Source: an uncultured Chitinophagales bacterium (GTDB taxonomy: Bacteria; Bacteroidota; Bacteroidia; Chitinophagales; Chitinophagaceae). From it: a DNA stretch of 38,371 nucleotides. Shown here in pieces: positions 31,701 to 38,371 of the stretch. The position numbers were made by a program, and so were the translations under genes. Position 1 is the first letter of the stretch. Each line of letters starts with the position of its first letter. The notes beneath the pieces were generated by a model. It had not been told where the DNA came from. It saw nothing but the letters and a program-made list of their open reading frames with translations, and did no database searches. The stretch is taken from positions 1 through 38,371 of the forward strand of contig CAMPIQ010000016.1 in the NCBI GenBank assembly GCA_946886475.1. Reading direction: 5' to 3'.

Positions 31701-32414
31701 TTATGATCTGTGAGAAACACTTCCCGCACCGCTGGCTTTTGATTTTTTTACAGTAGCACCACCCTTCCAGTTAATATCACTACCACCACTGGCTTCAGCA
31801 TATAATTCATTGTTTACTGTAATGGTGATATCACTCCCTCCACTTGCCTTTGCATCACAAACTTCACTTACAAGCTGAAATCCGTTTACATCACTTCCGC
31901 CACTGGCATCAATATTCAGATTGTTTACACTGCCCGTAATGTCTATATCAGAACCTCCGGCCAGCTGTATAGTCAGATCCCTGATCTGCACTCTACCTGT
32001 AAAATCAGAACCACCGGATATGTTTAATTTCAGTGCATTGGCATTAAGCGATCCATCGATCATGATATCGCTTCCTGCTGATGCCGAAAGACTTTCAAGT
32101 TTTTTATAAGATACATATACTCTCATTGCTTTATTATTCAAACTGAATCTGACCCCGTCTTTCCAGTTAAAATAGATCTTTAAAACGCCATCTTTTACCT
32201 CGGTTACAATCCTGTTACGGGTTGCCTCATCCTTTGCACTCACTGCCGCGGCTTCTTTGCCCTCACTCAGATAAAGATCAATCCCGCTCATTACCTCAAT
32301 AGAATGAAATCCACTTATGGTCCTGGCCTCCACATTCGGATCGTTTATCGTTTTCTGGGCTGCGGTAGTTGAGATCAGGCCGGCCAGAAATAGAATGGTT
32401 AAAAATGACCTCAT
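31701..32414 (-). CDS. Head GIN domain (DUF2807) exported protein
   Basis: A 237-residue exported protein. The signal peptide is RSFLTILFLAGLISTTAAQ. The mature part begins with the DUF2807 pattern RTISGFHSIEVMSGIDLYLS. From about residue 112 the motif (S/A)GGSD(I/V/F) recurs six times every 19-20 residues (SAGSDI, SGGSDF, AGGSDI, SGGSDV, SGGSDI, SGGSDI), with a last SGAGS, as expected for turns of a parallel beta-helix. The family is called putative auto-transporter adhesin head GIN domain and is common in Bacteroidota, with no known biochemical role. No membrane barrel or type IX secretion signal is visible. Confidence 0.88.
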   Translation of the reverse strand: MRSFLTILFLAGLISTTAAQKTINDPNVEARTISGFHSIEVMSGIDLYLSEGKEAAAVSAKDEATRNRIVTEVKDGVLKIYFNWKDGVRFSLNNKAMRVYVSYKKLESLSASAGSDIMIDGSLNANALKLNISGGSDFTGRVQIRDLTIQLAGGSDIDITGSVNNLNIDASGGSDVNGFQLVSEVCDAKASGGSDITITVNNELYAEASGGSDINWKGGATVKKSKASGAGSVSHRS

Positions 32415-32481
32415 AAATGTTTTGTTTCATTTAAAACGCGGGGCATTGAAATAGGTTACAGGAATTAGAAAAAAACTACGT

Positions 32482-32489
32482 TATTTTTG
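32482..32489 (+). promoter_or_regulatory. Candidate -7 element ahead of the TPP riboswitch
   Basis: TATTTTTG matches TAnnTTTG, 15 bases before the riboswitch. No good -33 match is visible. Confidence 0.5.
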
Positions 32490-32504
32490 CAATATAATTC
32501 AGCT

Positions 32505-32592
32505 ATCCGGGGTGCTTTCCCTTCCAGAAAGGAAGAAGGCTGAGATCAAACCCGTATAACCTGATCAGGGTAATGCCTGCGCAGGGAGGATC
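32505..32592 (+). promoter_or_regulatory. TPP (thiamine pyrophosphate) riboswitch
   Basis: The conserved THI-box parts occur in order: ATCC then GGGGTGC, a P3 arm (CTTCC/GGAAG), the invariant GGCTGAGATCA, AACCCGTATAACCTGATC, AGGGTAATGCC, TGCGCAGGGA and the closing GGAT that pairs with ATCC. The 88-base element lies about 114 bp upstream of the ATG of the TonB receptor. I see no terminator between it and the gene, so control of translation start is more likely, but the intervening sequence was not folded. Confidence 0.96.
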
Positions 32593-32705
32593 TTTTTCAG
32601 TTCTAAATCCGGCTTTTGGAGTTTTATGTCATACCATTAAACTACCCGAACAGAATCACGAACCTTTTCCTGACAGAAACATTCCCTTTCATTAAAATTT
32701 TTAAA

Positions 32706-34844
32706 ATGAAAAGGATCTTTTTTCCGGCAATTTTTATTTTTTCTCTTTCAGCTTCAGCACAGCAACCAAATGACAGTTTGCTCATTCCGGTAGAAGTGAA
32801 AGCAGTAAGAGCCGCAGCTACTGCACCATTTGCAAAAACCAATCTTTCAAAAAAAGAAATTGAAAGGCAAAACCTTGGACAAGACCTGCCCTTCCTGCTC
32901 AATCAGACACCATCAGTGGTGGTAAATGCCGATGCGGGCAATGGAATTGGCTATACAGGAATAAGAATCAGAGGTACGGATGCCACCAGGATCAACATGA
33001 CCTTAAATGGCATTCCATATAACGATTCCGAAAGTCAGGGCTTATTTTTTGTAAACCTGCCCGATTTTGTTTCTTCTGTAAATAACATTCAGATCCAAAG
33101 AGGTGTAGGTACTTCCACCAATGGAGCTGGTGCATTTGGCGCCAGTTTACACCTAAGCACAAATGAAGTGAACAGGAAGGCCTATGCAGAAGTAAATAAC
33201 AGCTTTGGTTCATTTCAAACCTTAAAAAATACCATCAAGGCCGGTTCTGGCTTACTGCATGATCATTTTACCATGGATTTGCGATTATCAGGTATCCGGA
33301 GCAACGGATACATTGACAGGGCAACTGCAAATCTGCAATCGATTTATTTCTCTACCGCATATCTTTCTGATAAAACAGACCTAAGACTGAATATGTTTTC
33401 AGGGAAAGAAAAGACCTACCAGGCCTGGAACGGGGTGTCTGAATCGGATCTTAAAAATAACAGAACCATCAATTATGCCGGCATGGAAAGATCCGGGGAG
33501 CCATACGAAAACGAAACCGACAATTACAGGCAGGACCATTACCAGTTCTTTATAACCCGGCGTTTCAGCAAATCAATAAGTTTCAATACGGCTTTTTTTC
33601 TTACCCGCGGACTTGGTTATTATGAACAGTACAAAGCAGCTGAAGATCTTTCAGATTATTCAATGCCTGAAATTATTAATGGAAATGACACCATCAATAC
33701 TTCGGACCTGGTGAGGCAGTTATGGCTTGATAATTATTTTTACGGTGCTATATTTTCATTGCAGAAGCAAACTGAAAAAAACTCTTTGATAGTAGGTGGT
33801 GCTTTATCAAGGTACAATGGAGATCATATTGGAAAAGTAATATGGACAGGACACCCTGGAAACTATCCCCATCCATGGTATCAGCATGATGCTTTCAAAA
33901 ACGATTTTAACCTGTATGGAAAATGGCAGCAATACATTCTGGAAGGCTTACAGGTATTTGCAGACCTGCAATTCAGGAACGTAAACTATCATCTCAATGG
34001 ATTCAGGGATAATCCATCCCTCATTATTGATAATGAATATCATTTTCTAAATCCAAAGCTGGGACTCACGTATCAAAAGGGAAAATGGCTGGCTTATGCA
34101 TCTTACAGTGTGGCAGGCAAAGAGCCTAACCGCGATGATTTTGAAGCTGGGTTGGATCAGCCCAAACCGGAACATTTGTATGATCTTGAAACAGGCATTG
34201 AAAGAAGGAACTCCAATTCAAACCTGTCCGTGAATTTTTATCACATGAAATACAAAGACCAACTGGTGCTTACCGGAAAAATAAATGATGTGGGTGCCTA
34301 TACACGCACCAACATACCAGAAAGTTACCGACTTGGTCTGGAGTTACAGGGAGGCATGAAGGTCAATAAATTTTTAAGGGCCAGTGGAAACATCAGCATT
34401 AGCAGGAATAAGATAAAAGGGCTTACTGAATACATTGATGATTATGATAATGGCGGACAAAAGATGCGTCATTATAGCGAAACTGATATTGCTTTTTCAC
34501 CATCGCTTGTGGGTGCAGCAGTGATCACATTAATACCTTTAAAAAAACTTGAAATTGATCTTTTGGGAAAATACGTTGGCCGGCAATACCTCGATAATAC
34601 AAGTAACAGATCAAGAAGCCTGTCTTCTTATTTTGTACATGATTTCAGGGCCCTTTATAATTTCTCTTACAAGTACCTGAAAAATATAAGCCTGGTATTA
34701 CAGGTGAATAATGTACTTAATAAAAAATACGAACCTAATGGTTATACATTCAGCTATTTTTACAATAATCAGCTAACTACAGAAAATTATTATTTCCCAA
34801 TGGCTGGAAGAAACTGGATAGCTGGGTTGAATATAAGATTGTGA
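32706..34844 (+). CDS. TonB-dependent outer membrane receptor, probably for thiamine
   Basis: A 712-residue receptor. I chose the ATG at 32706 (MKRIFFPAIFIFSLSASAQ, a clean signal peptide); a TTG at 32616 would add 30 unlikely residues. The plug domain (about 40-155) has LGQDLPFLLNQTPSVVV, IRIRGTDATRINMTLNGIP and the IQRGVGTSTNGAGAFGASL signature, followed by a beta-barrel to the last strand (AGRNWIAGLNIRL, with the aromatic-rich C-terminus). The TPP riboswitch in front is the main reason to call the ligand thiamine or a precursor; such riboswitch-controlled receptors were predicted in Bacteroidota by comparative genomics. No inner-membrane thiamine transporter is next to it. Confidence 0.93.
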   Translation: MKRIFFPAIFIFSLSASAQQPNDSLLIPVEVKAVRAAATAPFAKTNLSKKEIERQNLGQDLPFLLNQTPSVVVNADAGNGIGYTGIRIRGTDATRINMTLNGIPYNDSESQGLFFVNLPDFVSSVNNIQIQRGVGTSTNGAGAFGASLHLSTNEVNRKAYAEVNNSFGSFQTLKNTIKAGSGLLHDHFTMDLRLSGIRSNGYIDRATANLQSIYFSTAYLSDKTDLRLNMFSGKEKTYQAWNGVSESDLKNNRTINYAGMERSGEPYENETDNYRQDHYQFFITRRFSKSISFNTAFFLTRGLGYYEQYKAAEDLSDYSMPEIINGNDTINTSDLVRQLWLDNYFYGAIFSLQKQTEKNSLIVGGALSRYNGDHIGKVIWTGHPGNYPHPWYQHDAFKNDFNLYGKWQQYILEGLQVFADLQFRNVNYHLNGFRDNPSLIIDNEYHFLNPKLGLTYQKGKWLAYASYSVAGKEPNRDDFEAGLDQPKPEHLYDLETGIERRNSNSNLSVNFYHMKYKDQLVLTGKINDVGAYTRTNIPESYRLGLELQGGMKVNKFLRASGNISISRNKIKGLTEYIDDYDNGGQKMRHYSETDIAFSPSLVGAAVITLIPLKKLEIDLLGKYVGRQYLDNTSNRSRSLSSYFVHDFRALYNFSYKYLKNISLVLQVNNVLNKKYEPNGYTFSYFYNNQLTTENYYFPMAGRNWIAGLNIRL

Positions 34845-34873
34845 GTAGAACCGGCAGGGACAACCGGTGAATG

Positions 34874-34894
34874 AAGTTATAGCTTATAGCCTGT
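34874..34894. repeat. Seven-nt periodic repeat, AGCTTAT type
   Basis: Units AAGTTAT, AGCTTAT, AGCCTGT in seven-base register end at the stop codon of the rhodanese gene (34894-34896). Short and degenerate, but the same period and the same position next to a minus-strand stop as at 3767 and 6834. Confidence 0.4.
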
Positions 34895-35202
34895 TATTTA
34901 CCAAAACGCTTTTGCCATTCCAGGATCCCGCCGGTAACGTTCACTGAATTGGTAAATCCCATCTGGTCGAGAACCATACAGGCCATCATACTTCTTTGTC
35001 CGCTGCGGCAATGAATTATGACCTCTTCATTTTTAAGGTTTTCAATCTCTTCTAATTGCATGGACTGGAATTTACCAAGCGGAATCAGCCTTCCACCCAG
35101 GTTGGCTTCCTCATATTCGTGGGGTTCGCGGCAATCAATCAGATTTATTTTTTCACCTCGATCCATTCTTTCCTTTAATACATCTACCGTAATACTTTTC
35201 AT
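34894..35202 (-). CDS. Rhodanese-like domain protein
   Basis: A single rhodanese domain of 102 residues in the cytoplasm. The active-site loop is HCRSGQRS with catalytic Cys65, and the N-terminal LIDCREPHEYEEANLGG is the usual rhodanese entry motif. Such small domains carry persulfide sulfur to partners; the partner is not known. Its ATG lies one base after the PASTA-protein stop, so it is the last gene of a ddl - PASTA - rhodanese unit, separated from the convergent TonB receptor gene. Confidence 0.92.
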   Translation of the reverse strand: MKSITVDVLKERMDRGEKINLIDCREPHEYEEANLGGRLIPLGKFQSMQLEEIENLKNEEVIIHCRSGQRSMMACMVLDQMGFTNSVNVTGGILEWQKRFGK

Positions 35203-35203
35203 G

Positions 35204-36019
35204 TCAGGGGATTTGTGGAATTGGGTAATTGGTTGTATCAGCTACAGGCCTGTCTTCGCTAAGCCAGATATCCATCATCTGTCCTGGCCTGATAAATATC
35301 TGGACCCCATCGATGGTTTTGGGTGATGGATTTTGTTTATAAACAAAAGCAGATGCCTGATCTGTTATACCAGGATCCGGAACTACACTGCCATAGGTTA
35401 GTCCAAGTGATTCAAGGTAAATTACTGCCTCGTCAAATCGCATTCCAATAAGATTCGGAACGGCCATGGCATCTTCATTTGGAATACCGCCGCTGATCAC
35501 CATATCTATTCTTGTACCGATCCTTACTTTATCTCCCGGCTTTACCGGGTTTCCATTCACCAGCATTTCAAGAACGGTACCCTTTGCAAAATCCCGTTTT
35601 GAAGAGGTATCACCCAATTTTAAACCAAGACTGTTCAAACTCATTTCCGCACTTCTTAACTGGGCTCCAATTATATTTGGAATGGTTACATCAGGTGGAA
35701 CAAAACGGTTGATCATTACATAAATGGTCCGGTTCACTTTTACAACCTGATCTGGTTCGGGAATTTGTTTTACAACTGTACCAGGAGGAATGGAATCGTA
35801 ATACACAGAGTCCTGGATCACGAGCTCAAATCCGCCGTCATACAATTGTTGTTGAACATCTTCAAGCTGCTTTCCTGTAATGGCAGGAACAGTTTTGGAT
35901 TCACCATGCCTGGTTATCCATTTCAAAGACAACATGAAAATGAGAAAGAAGATTATAATAATGCCTAATCCTACCAGTATGTTGAACCAAAGTGGTTTTC
36001 GGGTGATATATTTGATCAT
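35204..36019 (-). CDS. Membrane-anchored PASTA-domain protein without a kinase
   Basis: A 271-residue protein with a short cytoplasmic N-terminus, one membrane helix (about 12-34, FNILVGLGIIIIFFLIFMLS) and three PASTA repeats outside: SKTVPAITGKQLEDVQQQLY (about 41-105), VTIPNIIGAQLRSAEMSLNS (about 110-178) and MAVPNLIGMRFDEAVIYLES (about 185-250). PASTA domains bind muropeptides in Gram-positive Ser/Thr kinases, but no kinase domain is fused here. The gene lies 102 bp after ddl on the same strand, which suggests a peptidoglycan-linked role. A Pro/Asn-rich tail ends the protein. Confidence 0.9.
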   Translation of the reverse strand: MIKYITRKPLWFNILVGLGIIIIFFLIFMLSLKWITRHGESKTVPAITGKQLEDVQQQLYDGGFELVIQDSVYYDSIPPGTVVKQIPEPDQVVKVNRTIYVMINRFVPPDVTIPNIIGAQLRSAEMSLNSLGLKLGDTSSKRDFAKGTVLEMLVNGNPVKPGDKVRIGTRIDMVISGGIPNEDAMAVPNLIGMRFDEAVIYLESLGLTYGSVVPDPGITDQASAFVYKQNPSPKTIDGVQIFIRPGQMMDIWLSEDRPVADTTNYPIPQIP

Positions 36020-36121
36020 GCAGGGATTCCTGTTTGGGGTTGCAAGATATAAAATTGAACAATAGCCCTTAGTTAAAGAGATGCGGTTGCCCTTTATTTA
36101 TTATTGTGTTAACCACTATTT

Positions 36122-37108
36122 TTAACGCTTTGTCAAAGCCTCTTCAACAAGCCTGGTATAAAAATCTTTGAGATCCCACCCCTTACTTCTTACCTGCTGG
36201 GGAATAACGCTGGCATCGCTCTGGCCCGGAATGGTATTGATTTCCAGCATATAAGGCTTATTCTGTTCCTCATTATAAATGAAATCAATCCTTACTACCC
36301 CACTGCAATTAAATACTGAATAGATTTTTCTGGCGGTGTCTTCCAGTTTTGACTTCCATTCATCACTTATCTCAGCAGGGGTTGTTTCGGTTGACTTTCC
36401 ACCATATTTAGCTTCAAAATCAAAAAACTCTTTATGGCTGCTAACTTCCGTTACCGGCAATACGGAAATTTCGCCATCAGATTTAAATACGCCAACTGTA
36501 AATTCACGGCCCTGTATCATTTCTTCAACCAGTACCTGATCGTCTTCAGCAAATGCCTTATCCAATGCACCGGATAATTGTTCACCCTTACTAACCTTAC
36601 TCATACCAATACTCGATCCTCCGTTATTGGGTTTCACAAAATAAGGGAGCTTTAGTGATGCGAGAATTTCTTCTGCATTATATGAAGTATGCTTAAACAG
36701 GTGTACTGATTTTGCAACGGGGATACCAGCCATAAAAGCAACAGCAACAGTATATCTTTTGTTGAAGGTAAGCGCCGAAGTGGCAGCGTTGCAGGATGTA
36801 TAGGGCAGGCCCATGATATCAAAATAACCCTGGAGCTTTCCATCCTCTCCCGGAGTTCCGTGCATACCTATGAAAACAGCATCGAACGTTTTTTTCTCGC
36901 CATTAACGCTGATCGTAAAATCGTTCTTATCCACATCACCCTTCACACCTTTCTCATCTTCATAAAACCAGCCCTCCGCATTAACATCGATTTTAAAAAC
37001 TTCATACCTGTCCTTATCAAGGTGGTTATAAATAGTATTTGCAGACCTGTAAGAGATAACTGCCTCACCGGAAAATCCACCGGTAACAAGAGCGATTTTT
37101 TTCTTCAT
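36122..37108 (-). CDS. ddl: D-alanine--D-alanine ligase
   Basis: Ddl joins two D-Ala for peptidoglycan. The chosen ATG at 37108 (MKKKIALVTGGFSGEAVISY) gives 328 residues and the normal start; a longer frame to 37189 has an unlikely His/Phe-rich lead. ATP-grasp features: FKHTSYNAEEILASLKLPYF, VKPNNGGSSIGMSKV (the glycine-rich loop), EEMIQGREFTVGV, and the C-terminal metal and substrate motifs RIDFIYNEEQNKPYMLEINT and IPGQSDASVIP. PASTA and rhodanese genes follow. It may be transcribed together with them. Confidence 0.95.
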   Translation of the reverse strand: MKKKIALVTGGFSGEAVISYRSANTIYNHLDKDRYEVFKIDVNAEGWFYEDEKGVKGDVDKNDFTISVNGEKKTFDAVFIGMHGTPGEDGKLQGYFDIMGLPYTSCNAATSALTFNKRYTVAVAFMAGIPVAKSVHLFKHTSYNAEEILASLKLPYFVKPNNGGSSIGMSKVSKGEQLSGALDKAFAEDDQVLVEEMIQGREFTVGVFKSDGEISVLPVTEVSSHKEFFDFEAKYGGKSTETTPAEISDEWKSKLEDTARKIYSVFNCSGVVRIDFIYNEEQNKPYMLEINTIPGQSDASVIPQQVRSKGWDLKDFYTRLVEEALTKR

Positions 37109-37248
37109 TGTTATTTCATTGTTTTGGAAAAGTAGAAAATTATTTTTGAAATGAAAGTGAAAAGCAAGGTGTTGGTCCCTATTCCTCAAAGTATTTGTAA
37201 AGATCCATTGACTCTTAACTCAATGCGCCTTGCATACCTGCTATCAAT

Positions 37249-37256
37249 TACCTTTG
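37249..37256 (+). promoter_or_regulatory. Candidate -7 element of the thioesterase gene
   Basis: TACCTTTG matches TAnnTTTG 18 bases before the ATG at 37275. A TTG at 37230-37232 could serve as -33 at slightly short spacing (16 bases). Confidence 0.5.
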
Positions 37257-37274
37257 CCAACAAAATAATTCACT

Positions 37275-37787
37275 ATGCAGGTCAGAAAGCCTTCAGAAAG
37301 TCAAACTTTAATGACTGAGATCGTATTACCCAATGATACGAATGTATTTGGGAACCTGATGGGCGGAAGGCTGATGTATTGGATGGATATAGCTGCCGCA
37401 ATTTCAGCCCAAAGGCATTGTAACGCTCCGGTTGTTACAGCTTCTGTAGATAATATATCTTTTGAAAACCCTATTAAACTTGGTAATACAGTCCATATCG
37501 AAGCCAGGATAAGCCGCGCTTTTAATACCTCTATGGAAATTTATCTCCGGGTATGGGGAGAGGATTTCCTTCAAAAATTCAAGTACAAAAGCAATGAGGC
37601 CTACTACACTTTTGTAGCACTTGATCCAAACCGTAAACCAATGCCCGTACCACAATTGTTACCTGAAACTGATGAAGAAAAAAGATTGTTTGACGGAGCT
37701 CTGAGAAGAAGACAGGTAAGACTGATCTTAGGCGGTAAAATGAAACCTGATGAAGCTTCGGAATTGAAAGCCTGGTTTCTTAAATAA
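37275..37787 (+). CDS. Hotdog-fold acyl-CoA thioesterase
   Basis: A 170-residue cytoplasmic thioesterase of the YciA/BACH group. The motif LPNDTNVFGNLMGGRLMYWM includes the conserved Asn (about 23) and GG, then Asp38 in MDIAAAISAQRH. VTASVDNISFENPIKLGNTV matches the second strand block of the hotdog fold. A C-terminal helix (about 125-170) with the basic stretch GALRRRQVR is present. Substrate range cannot be given. It stands alone, divergent from ddl and convergent with dps. Confidence 0.92.
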   Translation: MQVRKPSESQTLMTEIVLPNDTNVFGNLMGGRLMYWMDIAAAISAQRHCNAPVVTASVDNISFENPIKLGNTVHIEARISRAFNTSMEIYLRVWGEDFLQKFKYKSNEAYYTFVALDPNRKPMPVPQLLPETDEEKRLFDGALRRRQVRLILGGKMKPDEASELKAWFLK

Positions 37788-37860
37788 TGATCAATACTTA
37801 ATGTGATATGAATTGAAATGGAAATATTTTCCCTGGCTTCTCCAGGCTGTAAGCAATAAA

Positions 37861-38334
37861 TTATTTCAGATAAGCCGAGTACATCCACACAAGTTTTTCC
37901 TGCTGTCTGATATAATCACTCATTAAAGCATTGGTGCCTTCATCATTGGCATCACCTGACAATAAAAGTATCTCTCTTTCAAGCTGAATCAGGTTGGAAA
38001 TGCTTCCCAAAACATTCTGCATGGCTTTTTTACCATCAGAAATACCTTTTGATTCCTTTATTGTTGATGCAACTAAATAATCTGAAAAGCTATGAAGGGG
38101 TGTATAACCCAGGGTAAGGATACGTTCTGCTACTTCATCCACCTTTATTAAAAGATCATTATACAATTCTTCAAATTTTGCATGCAGTTCAAAAAACTTT
38201 TCGCCGGTAATATTCCAATGGAATCCTCTTGCATTAATATAAAAAACCTGATAATTGGAAAGCAGTAAATTCAATTTCTCCGCCAATTCTTTAGCCTTTA
38301 TATTATCCAGTCCAATCCTGTTTTGCTTTGCCAT
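37861..38334 (-). CDS. dps: Dps family ferritin-like DNA-protection protein
   Basis: Dps forms 12-subunit shells that oxidise and store iron and protect DNA. I chose the ATG at 38334 (MAKQNRIGLDNIKAKEL, 157 residues); the ATG at 38349 adds five residues. The intersubunit ferroxidase residues are His39, His51, Glu55, Asp66 and Glu70, in the same spacing as His31/His43/Asp47/Asp58/Glu62 of Listeria Dps, with Glu for the Asp at the third position. The Trp40 after His39 in RGFHWNITG is also conserved. There is no long Lys-rich tail, so direct DNA binding may be weak. The upstream control region reaches the window edge. Confidence 0.94.
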   Translation of the reverse strand: MAKQNRIGLDNIKAKELAEKLNLLLSNYQVFYINARGFHWNITGEKFFELHAKFEELYNDLLIKVDEVAERILTLGYTPLHSFSDYLVASTIKESKGISDGKKAMQNVLGSISNLIQLEREILLLSGDANDEGTNALMSDYIRQQEKLVWMYSAYLK

Positions 38335-38371
38335 TTTAATTAAATTCAATTTTATTAAGTATGAGTAAAAG

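Overview
The window looks like a stretch of core chromosome from a Bacteroidota bacterium, most like the Chitinophagaceae (an inference from gene types, not from a database search). Reasons: many starts are preceded by the Bacteroidota -7 element TAnnTTTG; there is a TPP-riboswitch-controlled TonB receptor, a DUF4954 protein, a head-GIN (DUF2807) protein, small lipoproteins with a Cys17 lipobox, and DAHP synthase with a C-terminal chorismate mutase. Base composition is even and moderately AT-rich. I see no phage, IS element, CRISPR array or plasmid function.

Layout. 1-6815 is a seven-gene minus-strand aromatic amino acid operon: (promoter, leader peptide, attenuator) - pheA - aminotransferase - tyrA - DAHP synthase/chorismate mutase - aroB - aroA - aroC (cut by the window edge). 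6858-8546 is a DEAD-box helicase, followed by 377 bp of intergenic repeats. 8924-11208 holds two small lipoprotein genes divergent from an ECF sigma factor gene that is coupled to an unusual anti-sigma/trypsin-like protease fusion. 11268-19333 carries housekeeping genes: a nucleotidyltransferase, a PLP-dependent desulfhydrase-like enzyme, lipB, an RluD-type pseudouridine synthase, peptide deformylase, yqgF/ruvX, a UbiA prenyltransferase, a SpoU methyltransferase and two secreted proteins of unknown function. 19437-28782 has mutS, a CHRD lipoprotein, a SET-domain protein, mgtE, glmS and a DUF4954 gene. 28831-31573 has a third small lipoprotein, der, era and initiator tRNA-fMet. 31701-34844 has a GIN-domain protein and a TPP riboswitch with its TonB receptor. 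34894-38334 has rhodanese - PASTA - ddl (minus strand), an acyl-CoA thioesterase and Dps.

The most interesting object is in the leader of the aromatic operon (minus strand, 6646-6815). A good promoter is followed almost at once by a 27-codon ORF whose residues 9-15 are Trp-Phe-Tyr-Phe-Tyr-Phe-Tyr. After it comes a 9-bp terminator hairpin with a U8 tract that ends exactly at the pheA start. The leader ORF contains a second exact copy of the terminator's 3' arm, so a competing antiterminator can form, and the Trp/Phe codons can pair with that copy as a protector. This is a complete four-segment ribosome-mediated attenuator that appears to sense all three aromatic amino acids. It is too short to appear in a normal ORF call.

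Second in interest is the ECF sigma / anti-sigma-protease module with its divergent lipoprotein pair. Third is a set of seven-nucleotide-period intergenic repeats with different sequences, several of which start at gene stop codons.
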